Origin: an uncultured Celeribacter sp.
Lineage (GTDB): Bacteria; Pseudomonadota; Alphaproteobacteria; Rhodobacterales; Rhodobacteraceae
NCBI RefSeq assembly: GCF_963675965.1
Contig: NZ_OY780935.1
Span: forward strand, 2,282,501-2,346,500
Direction: 5' to 3'
Length of the DNA stretch: 64,000 nucleotides
The notes under the pieces: model-generated
What the model saw: the letters and a program-made list of their open reading frames with translations, nothing else
Database searches by the model: none
What the model was told of the DNA's origin: nothing
Position numbers and translations under genes: made by a program
Shown here: piece after piece, positions 17,232 through 25,052 of the stretch
How the letters are laid out: every line of letters begins with the position of its first letter
Numbering within the stretch: the first letter of the stretch is position 1

Positions 17232-17788
17232 TTTGGCTCCAGAAAGTTGATCTTGGTGTCACCGTATTTGCGCGTGTCGAGCAGGTTCAGTGTGTCCGGC
17301 GCTGTGATTGGCGCACTGTCTTCCCAGACCACCAGTGCCCGCGAGGTCAGCCAGTTGCCCGCCAAGACCGCGTCAATTGCCTTTTCGCCCATGGCCTTGG
17401 CATAGGGCGGATCAAGAAAGATCAGGTCATAAGGCGCATCCGGGTTTGGCGGCAACCGGGTTGCGTCACAGCGCAGCAGGTTGCAGCGATCCGTGGCGCG
17501 GCATTTGCTAATATTGTCTGTGATCAGGCTTTGCGCTTTGCGGCCATCATCCACAAAGGTGACACACTCCGCGCCCCGCGACAGGGCTTCAAGCCCCAGC
17601 GCACCGGTGCCCGCGAAGAGATCCAGCACCCGCGCGTCACTGACGGCATCGCCGTATTTTCCGGCGGTCAGGACCGAAAACAGGCTTTCGCGCACCCGGT
17701 CGGTGGTCGGGCGCAGATGCGCCCCGGCATCGCCCTTGCCAACCGAGGCAAGGGCAATCCCGCGAAACTGGCCGGCGATAATACGCAT
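17228..17788 (-). CDS. rsmD: 16S rRNA (guanine(966)-N2)-methyltransferase RsmD
   Basis: 186-residue SAM-dependent methyltransferase that modifies G966 of 16S rRNA. The SAM-binding loop VLDLFAGTGALGLEALSRGA covers about residues 54-73, and the amine-methyltransferase motif DPPY is at 126-129. The N-terminal MRIIAGQFRG and RPTTDRVRESLF segments are specific to RsmD. It overlaps the upstream flavoprotein gene by one base (TGATG) and the downstream HAD gene by four, so the three are translated in series. Confidence 0.92.
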   Translation of the reverse strand: MRIIAGQFRGIALASVGKGDAGAHLRPTTDRVRESLFSVLTAGKYGDAVSDARVLDLFAGTGALGLEALSRGAECVTFVDDGRKAQSLITDNISKCRATDRCNLLRCDATRLPPNPDAPYDLIFLDPPYAKAMGEKAIDAVLAGNWLTSRALVVWEDSAPITAPDTLNLLDTRKYGDTKINFLEPK

Positions 17789-18993
17789 CAGCCGCGCATC
17801 AGCGCTTTGAGATCGGTGGCCGGGTCTGCGACCAGAGCCGGATCCGGGGATTCACCGCCTTCAATCAGCCGCTTGCCAACCATATAGCCGCGCGGGTCGT
17901 TCATCGCGTCAATCGCGATCAGCTTGCCCTCTTTATAGTACCAGTGCGACCGGGTCCCGTCGCTTTCCCGCACGACGGTTTGATCATGGCCCAGAGACAG
18001 ACCCGCGATCTGCAGTTTGACATCGTATTGATCGGACCAGAACCACGGCTTCGGGGTGTAAGCGACGGTCTGGCCGAGCATGTTTCTGGCCACGATTTCG
18101 CCCTGGTCGATGGCGTTTCCGACGCTTTCAAGGCGCATCTGTTGGCCCAGATAGGGGAAGGAGGCGCAATCGCCCGCCGCAAAAATATCCGGGTCCGAGG
18201 TGGCGCCATGCAGGTCGGTCATGATCCCGTTGTCGAGGGTCAGCCCGCCAAGCTCTGCCAGTTCGGTGTTGGGGGTGATGCCGACGCCGACGATGACAAA
18301 ATCGACCGGCAGCGTGGTGCCGTCGGTCAGCTCCGCGGCTTCGACACGATCCCCGCCGGTCAGCCGTTCCAGCCCGACACCTTCACGCAGGTCGACGCCA
18401 TGGGCATGGTGCAGGGCGCGGAAGTAATCCGAAGTTTCCTTGGCGGCCACCCGGCACAGGATACGGTCTGCGGCTTCGACAAGCGTCACCTTAAGGCCTT
18501 TCTTGGCGGCGACGGCGGCGGCCTCCAGCCCGATGTAGCCCCCCCCGACGATGAGCACGGAGGCGCCTTCGCGGAACTCGGGTTCGATGGCGTCGGCATC
18601 GGCGAGGGTGCGCATGGTGAAGACCCCGCCGAGATTGCCGCCGATGGCAGCAGGCAGGAGCCGCGGGGCGGAACCGGTTGCCAGCGCGAGCTTGTCATAG
18701 CGTAGGACCTCGTCGCCAAGGCGCAGGGTTTTGCTTGCCGGGTCTAGGGCGGTGACCTTGGTGCTGGTGCGCAAGCTGATGTCCGCTTCGCTGTAATAGC
18801 TTTTCGGCCGCAGGAACATGCGGTCCAGATCCATGTCGCCCAGAAGATAGGCTTTGGACAGAGGGGGGCGCTGATAGGGCGGGACGGGTTCGTCCCCGAT
18901 CAATGTGATCTCTCCGTCAAATCCCTGCGCACGCAGAGTGGTCACGATGCTCTGACCAGCTTGGCCCGCGCCGACGACGATAAAATGACTCAT
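17788..18993 (-). CDS. NAD(P)/FAD-dependent ferredoxin reductase-like oxidoreductase
   Basis: 401-residue flavoprotein related to putidaredoxin and rubredoxin reductases. The FAD motif GAGQAG is at residues 8-13 and GGGYIG forms the NAD(P) site in the middle. DIFAAGDCASFP is the typical second FAD contact. The C-terminal domain with KPWFWSDQYDVKLQIAG is the Reductase_C domain of ferredoxin:NAD+ reductases that serve P450 or dioxygenase systems. No ferredoxin or oxygenase gene is adjacent. The ATG at 18993 has AGAGGG upstream; a longer frame adds seven residues. Confidence 0.87.
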   Translation of the reverse strand: MSHFIVVGAGQAGQSIVTTLRAQGFDGEITLIGDEPVPPYQRPPLSKAYLLGDMDLDRMFLRPKSYYSEADISLRTSTKVTALDPASKTLRLGDEVLRYDKLALATGSAPRLLPAAIGGNLGGVFTMRTLADADAIEPEFREGASVLIVGGGYIGLEAAAVAAKKGLKVTLVEAADRILCRVAAKETSDYFRALHHAHGVDLREGVGLERLTGGDRVEAAELTDGTTLPVDFVIVGVGITPNTELAELGGLTLDNGIMTDLHGATSDPDIFAAGDCASFPYLGQQMRLESVGNAIDQGEIVARNMLGQTVAYTPKPWFWSDQYDVKLQIAGLSLGHDQTVVRESDGTRSHWYYKEGKLIAIDAMNDPRGYMVGKRLIEGGESPDPALVADPATDLKALMRG

Positions 18994-19071
18994 GCTTTTT
19001 CCCTCTGGTCGCAAAACGTCGAAACCCTATATCCAAGCTCAGTCAATTGACAACGCGAAGAGGAATAAAAA

Positions 19072-19560
19072 TTGGTGATTTCAGTTGGAGACAGCCTTCC
19101 GGAAGGCACAGTGCTTGAAATGACGGCGGAAGGTCCCGCCTCTGTGGACATGAAGGCCAAGACGGAAGGGCGCAAAGTGGTCATTTTCGGCCTGCCTGGC
19201 GCTTATACCGGCGTGTGTTCCACGGCCCATGTGCCGAGCTTCATCCGCACCAAGGGGCAATTCGATGCCAAAGGGGTCGATGAGGTGATCTGCCTGTCGG
19301 TGAATGACCCGTTTGTCATGGATGCCTGGTCGAAAGACACGGGGGCCATGGGGGTCGGGATCTCAATGTTCGGGGATGCTGATGGCAGCTATATCAAAGC
19401 ACTGGGTCTGGATTTCTCCGCGCCGCCTGCCGGGCTGTTCAACCGTTCCAAACGTTTCGCGCTATATGCCGAAGATGGGGTGGTGAAGGTTCTGCATGTC
19501 GAAGAGACGCCCGGCACCTGCACCGTGTCCGGGGGAGAGGCCCTGCTCGAAGCGATCTGA
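19072..19560 (+). CDS. Peroxiredoxin, Prx5 type
   Basis: 162-residue thiol peroxidase of the Prx5 class. The catalytic motif reads PGAYTGVCS with peroxidatic Cys49; most relatives have PGAFTPTCS, so the residues around the Cys are altered. A second Cys in GTCTVSGGEALL (Cys150) sits where human PRDX5 has its resolving Cys, so a two-Cys cycle is possible. No ATG fits: the start is TTG 19072 or GTG 19075, with GAAGAGGA upstream. It is divergent from the ferredoxin-reductase-like gene, with a bidirectional terminator behind it. Confidence 0.88.
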   Translation: MVISVGDSLPEGTVLEMTAEGPASVDMKAKTEGRKVVIFGLPGAYTGVCSTAHVPSFIRTKGQFDAKGVDEVICLSVNDPFVMDAWSKDTGAMGVGISMFGDADGSYIKALGLDFSAPPAGLFNRSKRFALYAEDGVVKVLHVEETPGTCTVSGGEALLEAI

Positions 19561-19589
19561 TCCGCGATCTTGGCTCGCGACAGATATAA

Positions 19590-19623
19590 AAACACCGCCC
19601 GGTCTGTGTGTCAGGCGGTGTTT
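19590..19623. terminator. Bidirectional terminator between peroxiredoxin and MscS-like genes
   Basis: AAACACCGCC pairs with GGCGGTGTTT around a 14-base loop, with an A run on one side and T run on the other. It lies between the two convergent genes. Confidence 0.7.
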
Positions 19624-19629
19624 CCATGT

Positions 19630-20481
19630 TCATTCCGCGCTGGTGTTGAGCACGGTCCGTGTCGGGAAGGGAATGTCGACACCGGCTTCGTCCAGCGCTT
19701 CTTTGACTTTGCGTTTCATGTCGGCCTGAAACTGGAAGAAGTCGGCAGCGCTTACCCAAACGCGCACGAGGAAGTCGACCGAGAAATCGCCAAGGTTGTT
19801 GACCTGGATGAAGGGTTCCGGCGTCTTTTGGGCCCGCGGGTCCGACAGGATCGTTTTGCGGATGACCTCTTCAGCGGTTTTCAGGTTGGCGCCATAGCCC
19901 ACACCAAAGGTCCATTCCGCCCGTCGCGTTTGGTTGGTGGAATAGTTTGTGATGATGTCGCCCCAGACCTGCGAATTGGGCACGATCACCTGCACATTCG
20001 ACAGGTCGGCCAGTTCGGTGAAGTTCAGGGTGATGTCTTTGACCGACCCCATCTTGCCCGCGACTTCGACGAAATCACCGATCTTGATCGGGCGAAACAG
20101 GATGATCATCACACCGGCGGCGACATTTGAGAGCGTGCCTTGCAACGCCAGACCCACTGCCAGACCGGCGGCACCGAGCACGGCGACAATCGAAGTGGTC
20201 TGAATGCCAAAGGTGTTGAGAATGATCAGGACGGTAAAGGCCAGCACGATGTAGCGGGCAATGTTGCCGAGAAAGGTGAACAGCGTGTCATCCAGAGTTT
20301 TGTATTTCAGCCCAATCGCGCGGATGCGGCGGCTGACCCAGCCGGACAGCAACAGCCCGGCCAGCAGCATGAGAAAGGCTGCGACGACCGACCCGGCGAT
20401 GCCAAGCAGAAATTCAAGGGACAGGTAGTCTCCAATTGTTTGTCCGTTGTAGACTTCGTAGTTCAGCAGCGTGTCAAACAT
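19630..20481 (-). CDS. Small-conductance mechanosensitive channel (MscS family)
   Basis: 283-residue MscS-type channel with three N-terminal transmembrane helices. The pore helix TM3 and hinge are clear: AAGLAVGLALQGTLSNVAAGVMIILFRPIKIGDFVEV is nearly canonical. The cytosolic beta domain and vestibule follow. It opens when membrane tension rises in hypo-osmotic shock and releases solutes. The start overlaps the pterin dehydratase stop by eight bases, so it is the last gene of the five-gene RidA-to-MscS operon. Confidence 0.92.
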   Translation of the reverse strand: MFDTLLNYEVYNGQTIGDYLSLEFLLGIAGSVVAAFLMLLAGLLLSGWVSRRIRAIGLKYKTLDDTLFTFLGNIARYIVLAFTVLIILNTFGIQTTSIVAVLGAAGLAVGLALQGTLSNVAAGVMIILFRPIKIGDFVEVAGKMGSVKDITLNFTELADLSNVQVIVPNSQVWGDIITNYSTNQTRRAEWTFGVGYGANLKTAEEVIRKTILSDPRAQKTPEPFIQVNNLGDFSVDFLVRVWVSAADFFQFQADMKRKVKEALDEAGVDIPFPTRTVLNTSAE

Positions 20482-20776
20482 CTCCGGCAGCCTTATCCAT
20501 TTTTTTTGCGAGTTCGATATCTTTGGCGGTCAGCCCGCCTGCGTCATGGGTGGACAGGATCACCTCTACCGTGCGGTAGACGTTGCTCCAGTCGGGATGG
20601 TGATCCATCTTTTCCGCCATAAGTGCAACCCGGCTCATAAAGCCGAAGGCTTCGGCAAAATCGCCAAAGAGAAACCGTTTTGCGATGGCGGCACCGCCTT
20701 CGGTTTCGCTCCAGCCGGTTTGGATCAGGGGCGCAAGGCTGGCGGCGCGTGCGCTGTCGGACAAAAGCTCAGTCAT
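20474..20776 (-). CDS. phhB: 4a-hydroxytetrahydrobiopterin dehydratase
   Basis: 100-residue pterin-4a-carbinolamine dehydratase. The active-site run HHPDWSNVYRTVEVILSTHDAGGLT contains the conserved HHP-x-W and TH residues of the family. The enzyme recycles the pterin cofactor of aromatic amino acid hydroxylases, or of other pterin-dependent steps. No phenylalanine hydroxylase gene lies nearby. The ATG at 20776 overlaps the upstream stop by eight bases. Confidence 0.9.
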   Translation of the reverse strand: MTELLSDSARAASLAPLIQTGWSETEGGAAIAKRFLFGDFAEAFGFMSRVALMAEKMDHHPDWSNVYRTVEVILSTHDAGGLTAKDIELAKKMDKAAGDV

Positions 20777-21971
20777 GATCGTCGTCATCCCCATGTTTGG
20801 TCTTGAACGGGCCGTAGGAGGTCAAAATGTCGACCTCCTCTTCCACGGCGACGCGTTCGGCTGTCAGAAATTCTTCGACCGCGTGGGCAAAGCCGGGATC
20901 GGCCACCCAGTGCAGCGAATGCGTGGTGTTCGGCAGATAGCCCCGCGCCAGCTTGTGTTCGCCCTGTGCGCCGGCTTCGACGCGCGATAATCCCATGGCG
21001 ATCGCATAATCGATGGCCTGATAATAGCAGAGTTCGAAATGCAGGCAGGGGTGGTGTTCAAGACAGCCCCAGTAGCGGCCGAACAGCCGGTCCTTACCGA
21101 TGAAATTGAGCGCCCCTGCGATGGGGGTGCCATCGCTGATCGCCAAAACCAACAGAATATCATCGCGCATTGTCTCGTGAACATGATCAAAGAACGCGCG
21201 TGTCAGGTAAGGGGTTCCCCATTTTCTGGAACCGGTGTCCTGATAGAATTCCCAGAAAGCATCCCAGTGCTCTGGCTGGATGTCATCGCCGGTCAGTTGC
21301 ACGATCTTGCCGCCGAACGCCTGAGCCGTCTGACGTTCTTTGCGGATGTTCTTGCGTTTGCGCGACGACAGGTCGGCGAGAAAGCCGGCAAAATCCGAAT
21401 AGCCCGCATTGTCCCAGTGAAACTGTTGTCCGGTGCGGTGCATCAGCCCCATGGCTTTGCCTGCGGCGACCTCTCCGGGGTCGCAGAAGGTGACATGCAG
21501 GGACGACAGGTCGTTTTGATCGGCGACCTCGATGGCGCCCTGCACGAGCGCCGCTTGTCCAAGCTCTTCATAGCCGGGTCGGGTTAAAAGCCTGCGACCG
21601 GTGACCGGGGTGAAGGGTACGGCGATCTGCAGCTTGGGATAGTAGCGCCCGCCAGCCTGTTCATAGGCATGCGCCCAGGAGTGGTCGAAGACATATTCGC
21701 CTTGACTGTGGGTCTTGGCATAGAGCGGGGCGACCGCGATCACCCGCTCAGCTTCACGGGCGATCAGGTAACGCGGCAGCCAGCCCGTGCCGGGTCCGAC
21801 GGAGCCGGAGGCCTCCAGCGCCTGAAGGAAGCGATGGGTGACAAAGGGGTCTGCGGCGCGCCCACCCGGCGTGGTTCCGGGGTCTGCACAGGCGTCCCAG
21901 TCCTGCGGATCGATGTCCGCAAGTGTGGGGGAAATCAGAATATCGACAGGTTTTGACACAGGTTTCGACAC
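20769..21971 (-). CDS. FemAB-like GNAT protein (DUF482/COG3146 family)
   Basis: 400-residue protein of the COG3146 group, annotated as GNAT acetyltransferase or 'peptidogalycan biosynthesis/recognition'. The C-terminal GNAT fold has the typical FCDPGEVAAGKAMGLMHRTGQQFHW and LFGRYWGCLEHHPCLHFELCYYQAIDYA runs, with a GLSRVEAGAQGEHKLARGYLP end. The natural substrate is unknown. It is the middle gene of an operon with RidA and GDPD upstream and pterin dehydratase and MscS downstream. Confidence 0.85.
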   Translation of the reverse strand: MSKPVSKPVDILISPTLADIDPQDWDACADPGTTPGGRAADPFVTHRFLQALEASGSVGPGTGWLPRYLIAREAERVIAVAPLYAKTHSQGEYVFDHSWAHAYEQAGGRYYPKLQIAVPFTPVTGRRLLTRPGYEELGQAALVQGAIEVADQNDLSSLHVTFCDPGEVAAGKAMGLMHRTGQQFHWDNAGYSDFAGFLADLSSRKRKNIRKERQTAQAFGGKIVQLTGDDIQPEHWDAFWEFYQDTGSRKWGTPYLTRAFFDHVHETMRDDILLVLAISDGTPIAGALNFIGKDRLFGRYWGCLEHHPCLHFELCYYQAIDYAIAMGLSRVEAGAQGEHKLARGYLPNTTHSLHWVADPGFAHAVEEFLTAERVAVEEEVDILTSYGPFKTKHGDDDDHD

Positions 21972-22019
21972 TGGGTGGCTTCGGGCGCTGTCTCAGAACT
22001 GGCACACCAGAGGCTGTCG

Positions 22020-22775
22020 TCAAGTCGGTAGATAGCCTTCAAAGGTGATATTTTCTGCAATTTCGCGTGCCTGAGCTTCGGACTGGGCAGATTTCACTGT
22101 CCAGCACAGGATGTGAGCGCCCTGCGCCTTGAGGTCTGCGACACGTGGCGATGCCAGGTCGTCCCATTGGTGGGAAATGAAACAGGCGCCGGTTCGGTCG
22201 TAATCCGGGATGCCGCACAATTCGGCACGGCGCGCCATCGGCACTGGCCCAACGTCACCCACCCAGTTGCTAGAGGTGATGCCGCGCGGCAGATCGGGAC
22301 AGAGCTCGGCCATGCGCGCAACGGAATGCGGATTGAAAGACATCAGGGCGACCGGACCGTCATAGCCGGAAAGTGCAGCGGCTGTGGCCTCTTCCAGCGG
22401 ACCGATGTTCGGGCCCATGGCGCCGTCCTGATCCTTGATTTCAATGAGCAGCACCGCGCGCCCGTTCACCAGTTCAAGTACCTCGTGGAGGCTTGGGATG
22501 CCGGTTTCACCGGTCTTGAAGCGCAGCGTCGCGAGCTCCTGCGCGGTGCAGCGGGCGAAGGCGCCGCGTGCCTCGGTCAGGCGATCCAGCGCGTAGTCGT
22601 GAAACACCATGGCGACGCCATCGGCAGACAGCTGAAGATCGATTTCGATGCCGAAGCCCTGCGCGATGGCGGCCTCAATTGCCGACATATTGTTTTCCGC
22701 CCGGGTGACATTGCCGTCATGCAGGGCGCGGTGGGCGATGGGGCGGGTCAGAAAAACGTCGGGCAGGGTGGGCAT
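22020..22775 (-). CDS. Glycerophosphodiester phosphodiesterase family protein
   Basis: 251-residue GDPD-type TIM barrel that cuts glycerophosphodiesters to glycerol-3-phosphate and an alcohol. The catalytic first motif is IAHRALHD, followed by ENNMSAIEAAIAQGFGIEIDLQLSADG with the metal-binding Glu and Asp. VVFHDYALDRLT-like VFHDYALDRLTEARG supplies the second catalytic His. There is no signal peptide, so it acts in the cytosol. GAGG lies before the ATG at 22775, seven bases after the RidA stop. Confidence 0.88.
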   Translation of the reverse strand: MPTLPDVFLTRPIAHRALHDGNVTRAENNMSAIEAAIAQGFGIEIDLQLSADGVAMVFHDYALDRLTEARGAFARCTAQELATLRFKTGETGIPSLHEVLELVNGRAVLLIEIKDQDGAMGPNIGPLEEATAAALSGYDGPVALMSFNPHSVARMAELCPDLPRGITSSNWVGDVGPVPMARRAELCGIPDYDRTGACFISHQWDDLASPRVADLKAQGAHILCWTVKSAQSEAQAREIAENITFEGYLPT

Positions 22776-22782
22776 TGGGACC

Positions 22783-23247
22783 TCAGGCAAGTTCAAAAAT
22801 GGCTTCTATTTCCACGGCCACACCCATGGGCAGGGATGCGGCTGAGACGGCGGAGCGGGCATGGCGTCCGGCCTCACCCAGAACGGCAACCATCAGATCG
22901 GAGGCGCCATTCACCACTTTGGGTTGGTCGGTGAATTCGGCAGTCGAATTGACGAAACCGACGAGTTTCACAAGGCGTTTGATTTTGGAAAAGTCGCCGT
23001 CCACGGCCGCATTGGCTTGCGCCAGCAACGCCAGCGCGCAGGTTTGTGCTGCGGCGGCACCGGCTTCGACATCCAGATCTGCGCCGAGCTTGCCGCAGAT
23101 CAGCCCATCCGGACCGTTGGAAATCTGGCCGGAGATGAACAGCTGTGATCCGCTTTTGACAAAGGGGACATAATTCGCGGCAGGCGCCGGGGCGTCGGGC
23201 AGGGCGAGATTGAGGTCGGCAAGTTTCGCGGCGAGTTCGATCGGCAT
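22783..23247 (-). CDS. RidA family protein
   Basis: 154-residue RidA/YjgF-like protein. RidA deaminates reactive enamines/imines made by PLP enzymes. FVKSGSQLFISGQI and the LVGFVNSTAEF run mark the fold. The C-terminal RSAVSAASLPMGVAVEIEAIFE carries the usual Arg and Glu of the active cleft. It is longer than minimal RidA (about 130 residues) and belongs to the YjgH/RutC-like branch with an N-terminal extension. I start at ATG 23247, with AAGGA upstream. It heads the five-gene operon. Confidence 0.88.
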   Translation of the reverse strand: MPIELAAKLADLNLALPDAPAPAANYVPFVKSGSQLFISGQISNGPDGLICGKLGADLDVEAGAAAAQTCALALLAQANAAVDGDFSKIKRLVKLVGFVNSTAEFTDQPKVVNGASDLMVAVLGEAGRHARSAVSAASLPMGVAVEIEAIFELA

Positions 23248-23570
23248 GTCTGGCGGTCCTTTGCATATCGTTTGTGTCACGCAGCGTGTCGAACCATCGG
23301 GCCGGGCCGGGGGATTCGGGAGGGCTCTGAGACAGAGACGATAGCGCTGCGCTGTGAGAGTCTTGTGACACATGGGGGGAGGTCGCAAGCCAAAAGGGTG
23401 CGGAAATGATCATTGTTTGGCGGTATTCGAACAGGGGGGCTGCGGCTGGCGCACGGAAGTGTTGAAACAATGTCACAGCGCACAGTCGGCTGCTGTGCTA
23501 TTCTTGGGCAAGTGACCTCGGCATAATATGTGAGGTTCTATTGTTTTGTCAGCTGCCCGAGATCGTTCAT
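23248..23570. other. Intergenic region between ridA-like gene and mlaA
   Basis: About 320 bp with divergent genes on each side, so it must hold promoters for both. I see no gene, no tRNA and no perfect -35/-10 pair. Two short dyads are present: AGCGCTGCGCT at 23343-23353 and TGTGACACA at 23364-23372. Neither matches a regulator I can name. Confidence 0.5.
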
Positions 23571-24359
23571 ATGTCCTATTCCCGCTTCACGCGTGCTTCG
23601 TTGTCTCTGTGTCTGTCCGCAGCGGTTCTTGCCGGTTGTACGGCGGCCTCTGATGTGAACGGCATCAATGATCCCTATGAAGAAACAAACCGTGCATGGC
23701 ACAACACCAACATCGCGCTGGACCGTTCGGTGATCAAGCCGGTGTCGACTGCCTATGGCACGGTTGTGCCCGACCCGATGCGCAAAGGCGTGTCCAACGT
23801 CTCGCAGACGCTGTCGATCCCGGGCAGTGTCGTCAACGATGTGCTGCAGTTCCAGATCGGCGACGCGCTGCACAACACGGCCCGCTTTGCTGTGAATGCG
23901 ACGATCGGTCTGGCCGGTCTGTTCGATCCGGCGACGGAAATGGGGCTTGAGGCCCGCGATAGCGATTTTGGGGAAACATTGCATCGTTGGGGTGTCGGTG
24001 AAGGTGCCTATGTGGTGTTGCCGGTTGTCGGCCCCTCGACGGAACGCGACGCGGTCGGGCTGTTGGTGGATATTGCCCTTGATCCTGTCAATCACCTGTT
24101 GGGATCGCCGGAACGCGGTTACAAGACCGGGGTGAAGGCAGGAGAACTCGCGGATACACGTTATCGTTATTCGGATCTTTATGAATCGATCCTGTATGGT
24201 AGTGCGGACAGCTATTCCCAGATGCGCCTGACCTATCTCGATAAGCGGCGCTATGATCTGGGGCAGGATGTGACCTCCCCCGCAACGGCGGCGGACACAT
24301 CTGACGGGGCGCAGGCCCCTTCCGGTTCCTATGATTTGTATGAGGACTTCTATGAGTAA
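23571..24359 (+). CDS. mlaA: MlaA family lipoprotein (VacJ)
   Basis: 262-residue outer-membrane lipoprotein. The signal peptide ends in LAGC with Cys23 as the lipidated residue. INDPYEETNRAWHNTNIALDRSVIKPV and the later VGEGAYVVLPVVGPSTERDAVGLLVD are the VacJ signature segments. MlaA extracts mislocalised phospholipids from the outer leaflet and passes them to periplasmic MlaC. mlaC follows directly with an eight-base overlap. The inner-membrane MlaFEDB components are not in the window. Confidence 0.9.
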   Translation: MSYSRFTRASLSLCLSAAVLAGCTAASDVNGINDPYEETNRAWHNTNIALDRSVIKPVSTAYGTVVPDPMRKGVSNVSQTLSIPGSVVNDVLQFQIGDALHNTARFAVNATIGLAGLFDPATEMGLEARDSDFGETLHRWGVGEGAYVVLPVVGPSTERDAVGLLVDIALDPVNHLLGSPERGYKTGVKAGELADTRYRYSDLYESILYGSADSYSQMRLTYLDKRRYDLGQDVTSPATAADTSDGAQAPSGSYDLYEDFYE

Positions 24360-24936
24360 CACGGCTTTTTCCCGCCGCACCCTGATGATCGGACTGGCGG
24401 CAGCGGCTGCGCTGCCCGCTTCGGCTTTCGCTTTTTCGGAATCGCAGGCCACCTCTCTGATTAACAGTGCCGTTTCCGATATCAACGGCATCATCAATTC
24501 GGGCAAATCCGAAGCGGCGATGTACAAAGATTTCGAACGCGTCTTGTCGCGCTATGCCGATATGCCAAACATCGCCCGGTCTGTGCTTGGCCCGCCCGCT
24601 CGGTCGGCCTCTGCCGGTCAGTTGTCGACCTTCACCAAGGCGTTTCAGCATTATATTGCCCGCAAATACGGGGCCCGGTTCCGGGAGTTTATCGGCGGTC
24701 AGGTTCAGGTGAATTCGACCCAGAAGATCAATTCGATCTACGAGGTGCGCTGCACCGCGATCCTGAAGGGGGAATCGCCCTTCAACGTGTCGTTCATCGT
24801 GCATGACCGCTCTGGCAAATTCATTGATCTGAGTATCGAAGGCGTGTCCCTGCTGAAATCCGAACGTGCCGAAATCGGGGCGCTTCTGGATCGCGCTGGG
24901 GGCAATATCGACAAGCTGTCAGCCTCGCTTTCCTGA
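24352..24936 (+). CDS. mlaC: MlaC/Ttg2D family phospholipid-shuttle protein
   Basis: 194-residue periplasmic protein of the MlaC (Ttg2D) family, which ferries phospholipid between MlaA and the inner-membrane MlaFEDB pump. The N-terminal SRRTLMIGLAAAAALPASAFA has twin Arg followed by a hydrophobic stretch, so Tat export is possible. The mature part shows the family patterns FQHYIARKYGARFREF and the V-x-D-R-S-G-K-F-ID-LSIEGVSLLKSERAE ending. The start at 24352 overlaps the mlaA stop (ATGAGTAA). A terminator follows 50 bases on. Confidence 0.88.
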   Translation: MSNTAFSRRTLMIGLAAAAALPASAFAFSESQATSLINSAVSDINGIINSGKSEAAMYKDFERVLSRYADMPNIARSVLGPPARSASAGQLSTFTKAFQHYIARKYGARFREFIGGQVQVNSTQKINSIYEVRCTAILKGESPFNVSFIVHDRSGKFIDLSIEGVSLLKSERAEIGALLDRAGGNIDKLSASLS

Positions 24937-24986
24937 GGGGACGCTCATCGGGCGACCGTCGCACATGCCGGTTGTTTTGCCAAAAG

Positions 24987-25014
24987 AAAAGCGCGCCTGA
25001 GAGGGCGCGCTTTT
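24987..25014. terminator. Terminator after mlaC
   Basis: AAAAGCGCGCC pairs with GGCGCGCTTTT around a short loop with flanking A and T runs. It lies between the convergent mlaC and PBP1A genes and can act on both strands. Confidence 0.85.
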
Positions 25015-25052
25015 GTCGTTTGAACTGTGGTCGCAGAAAAAGGCGTGACGCT

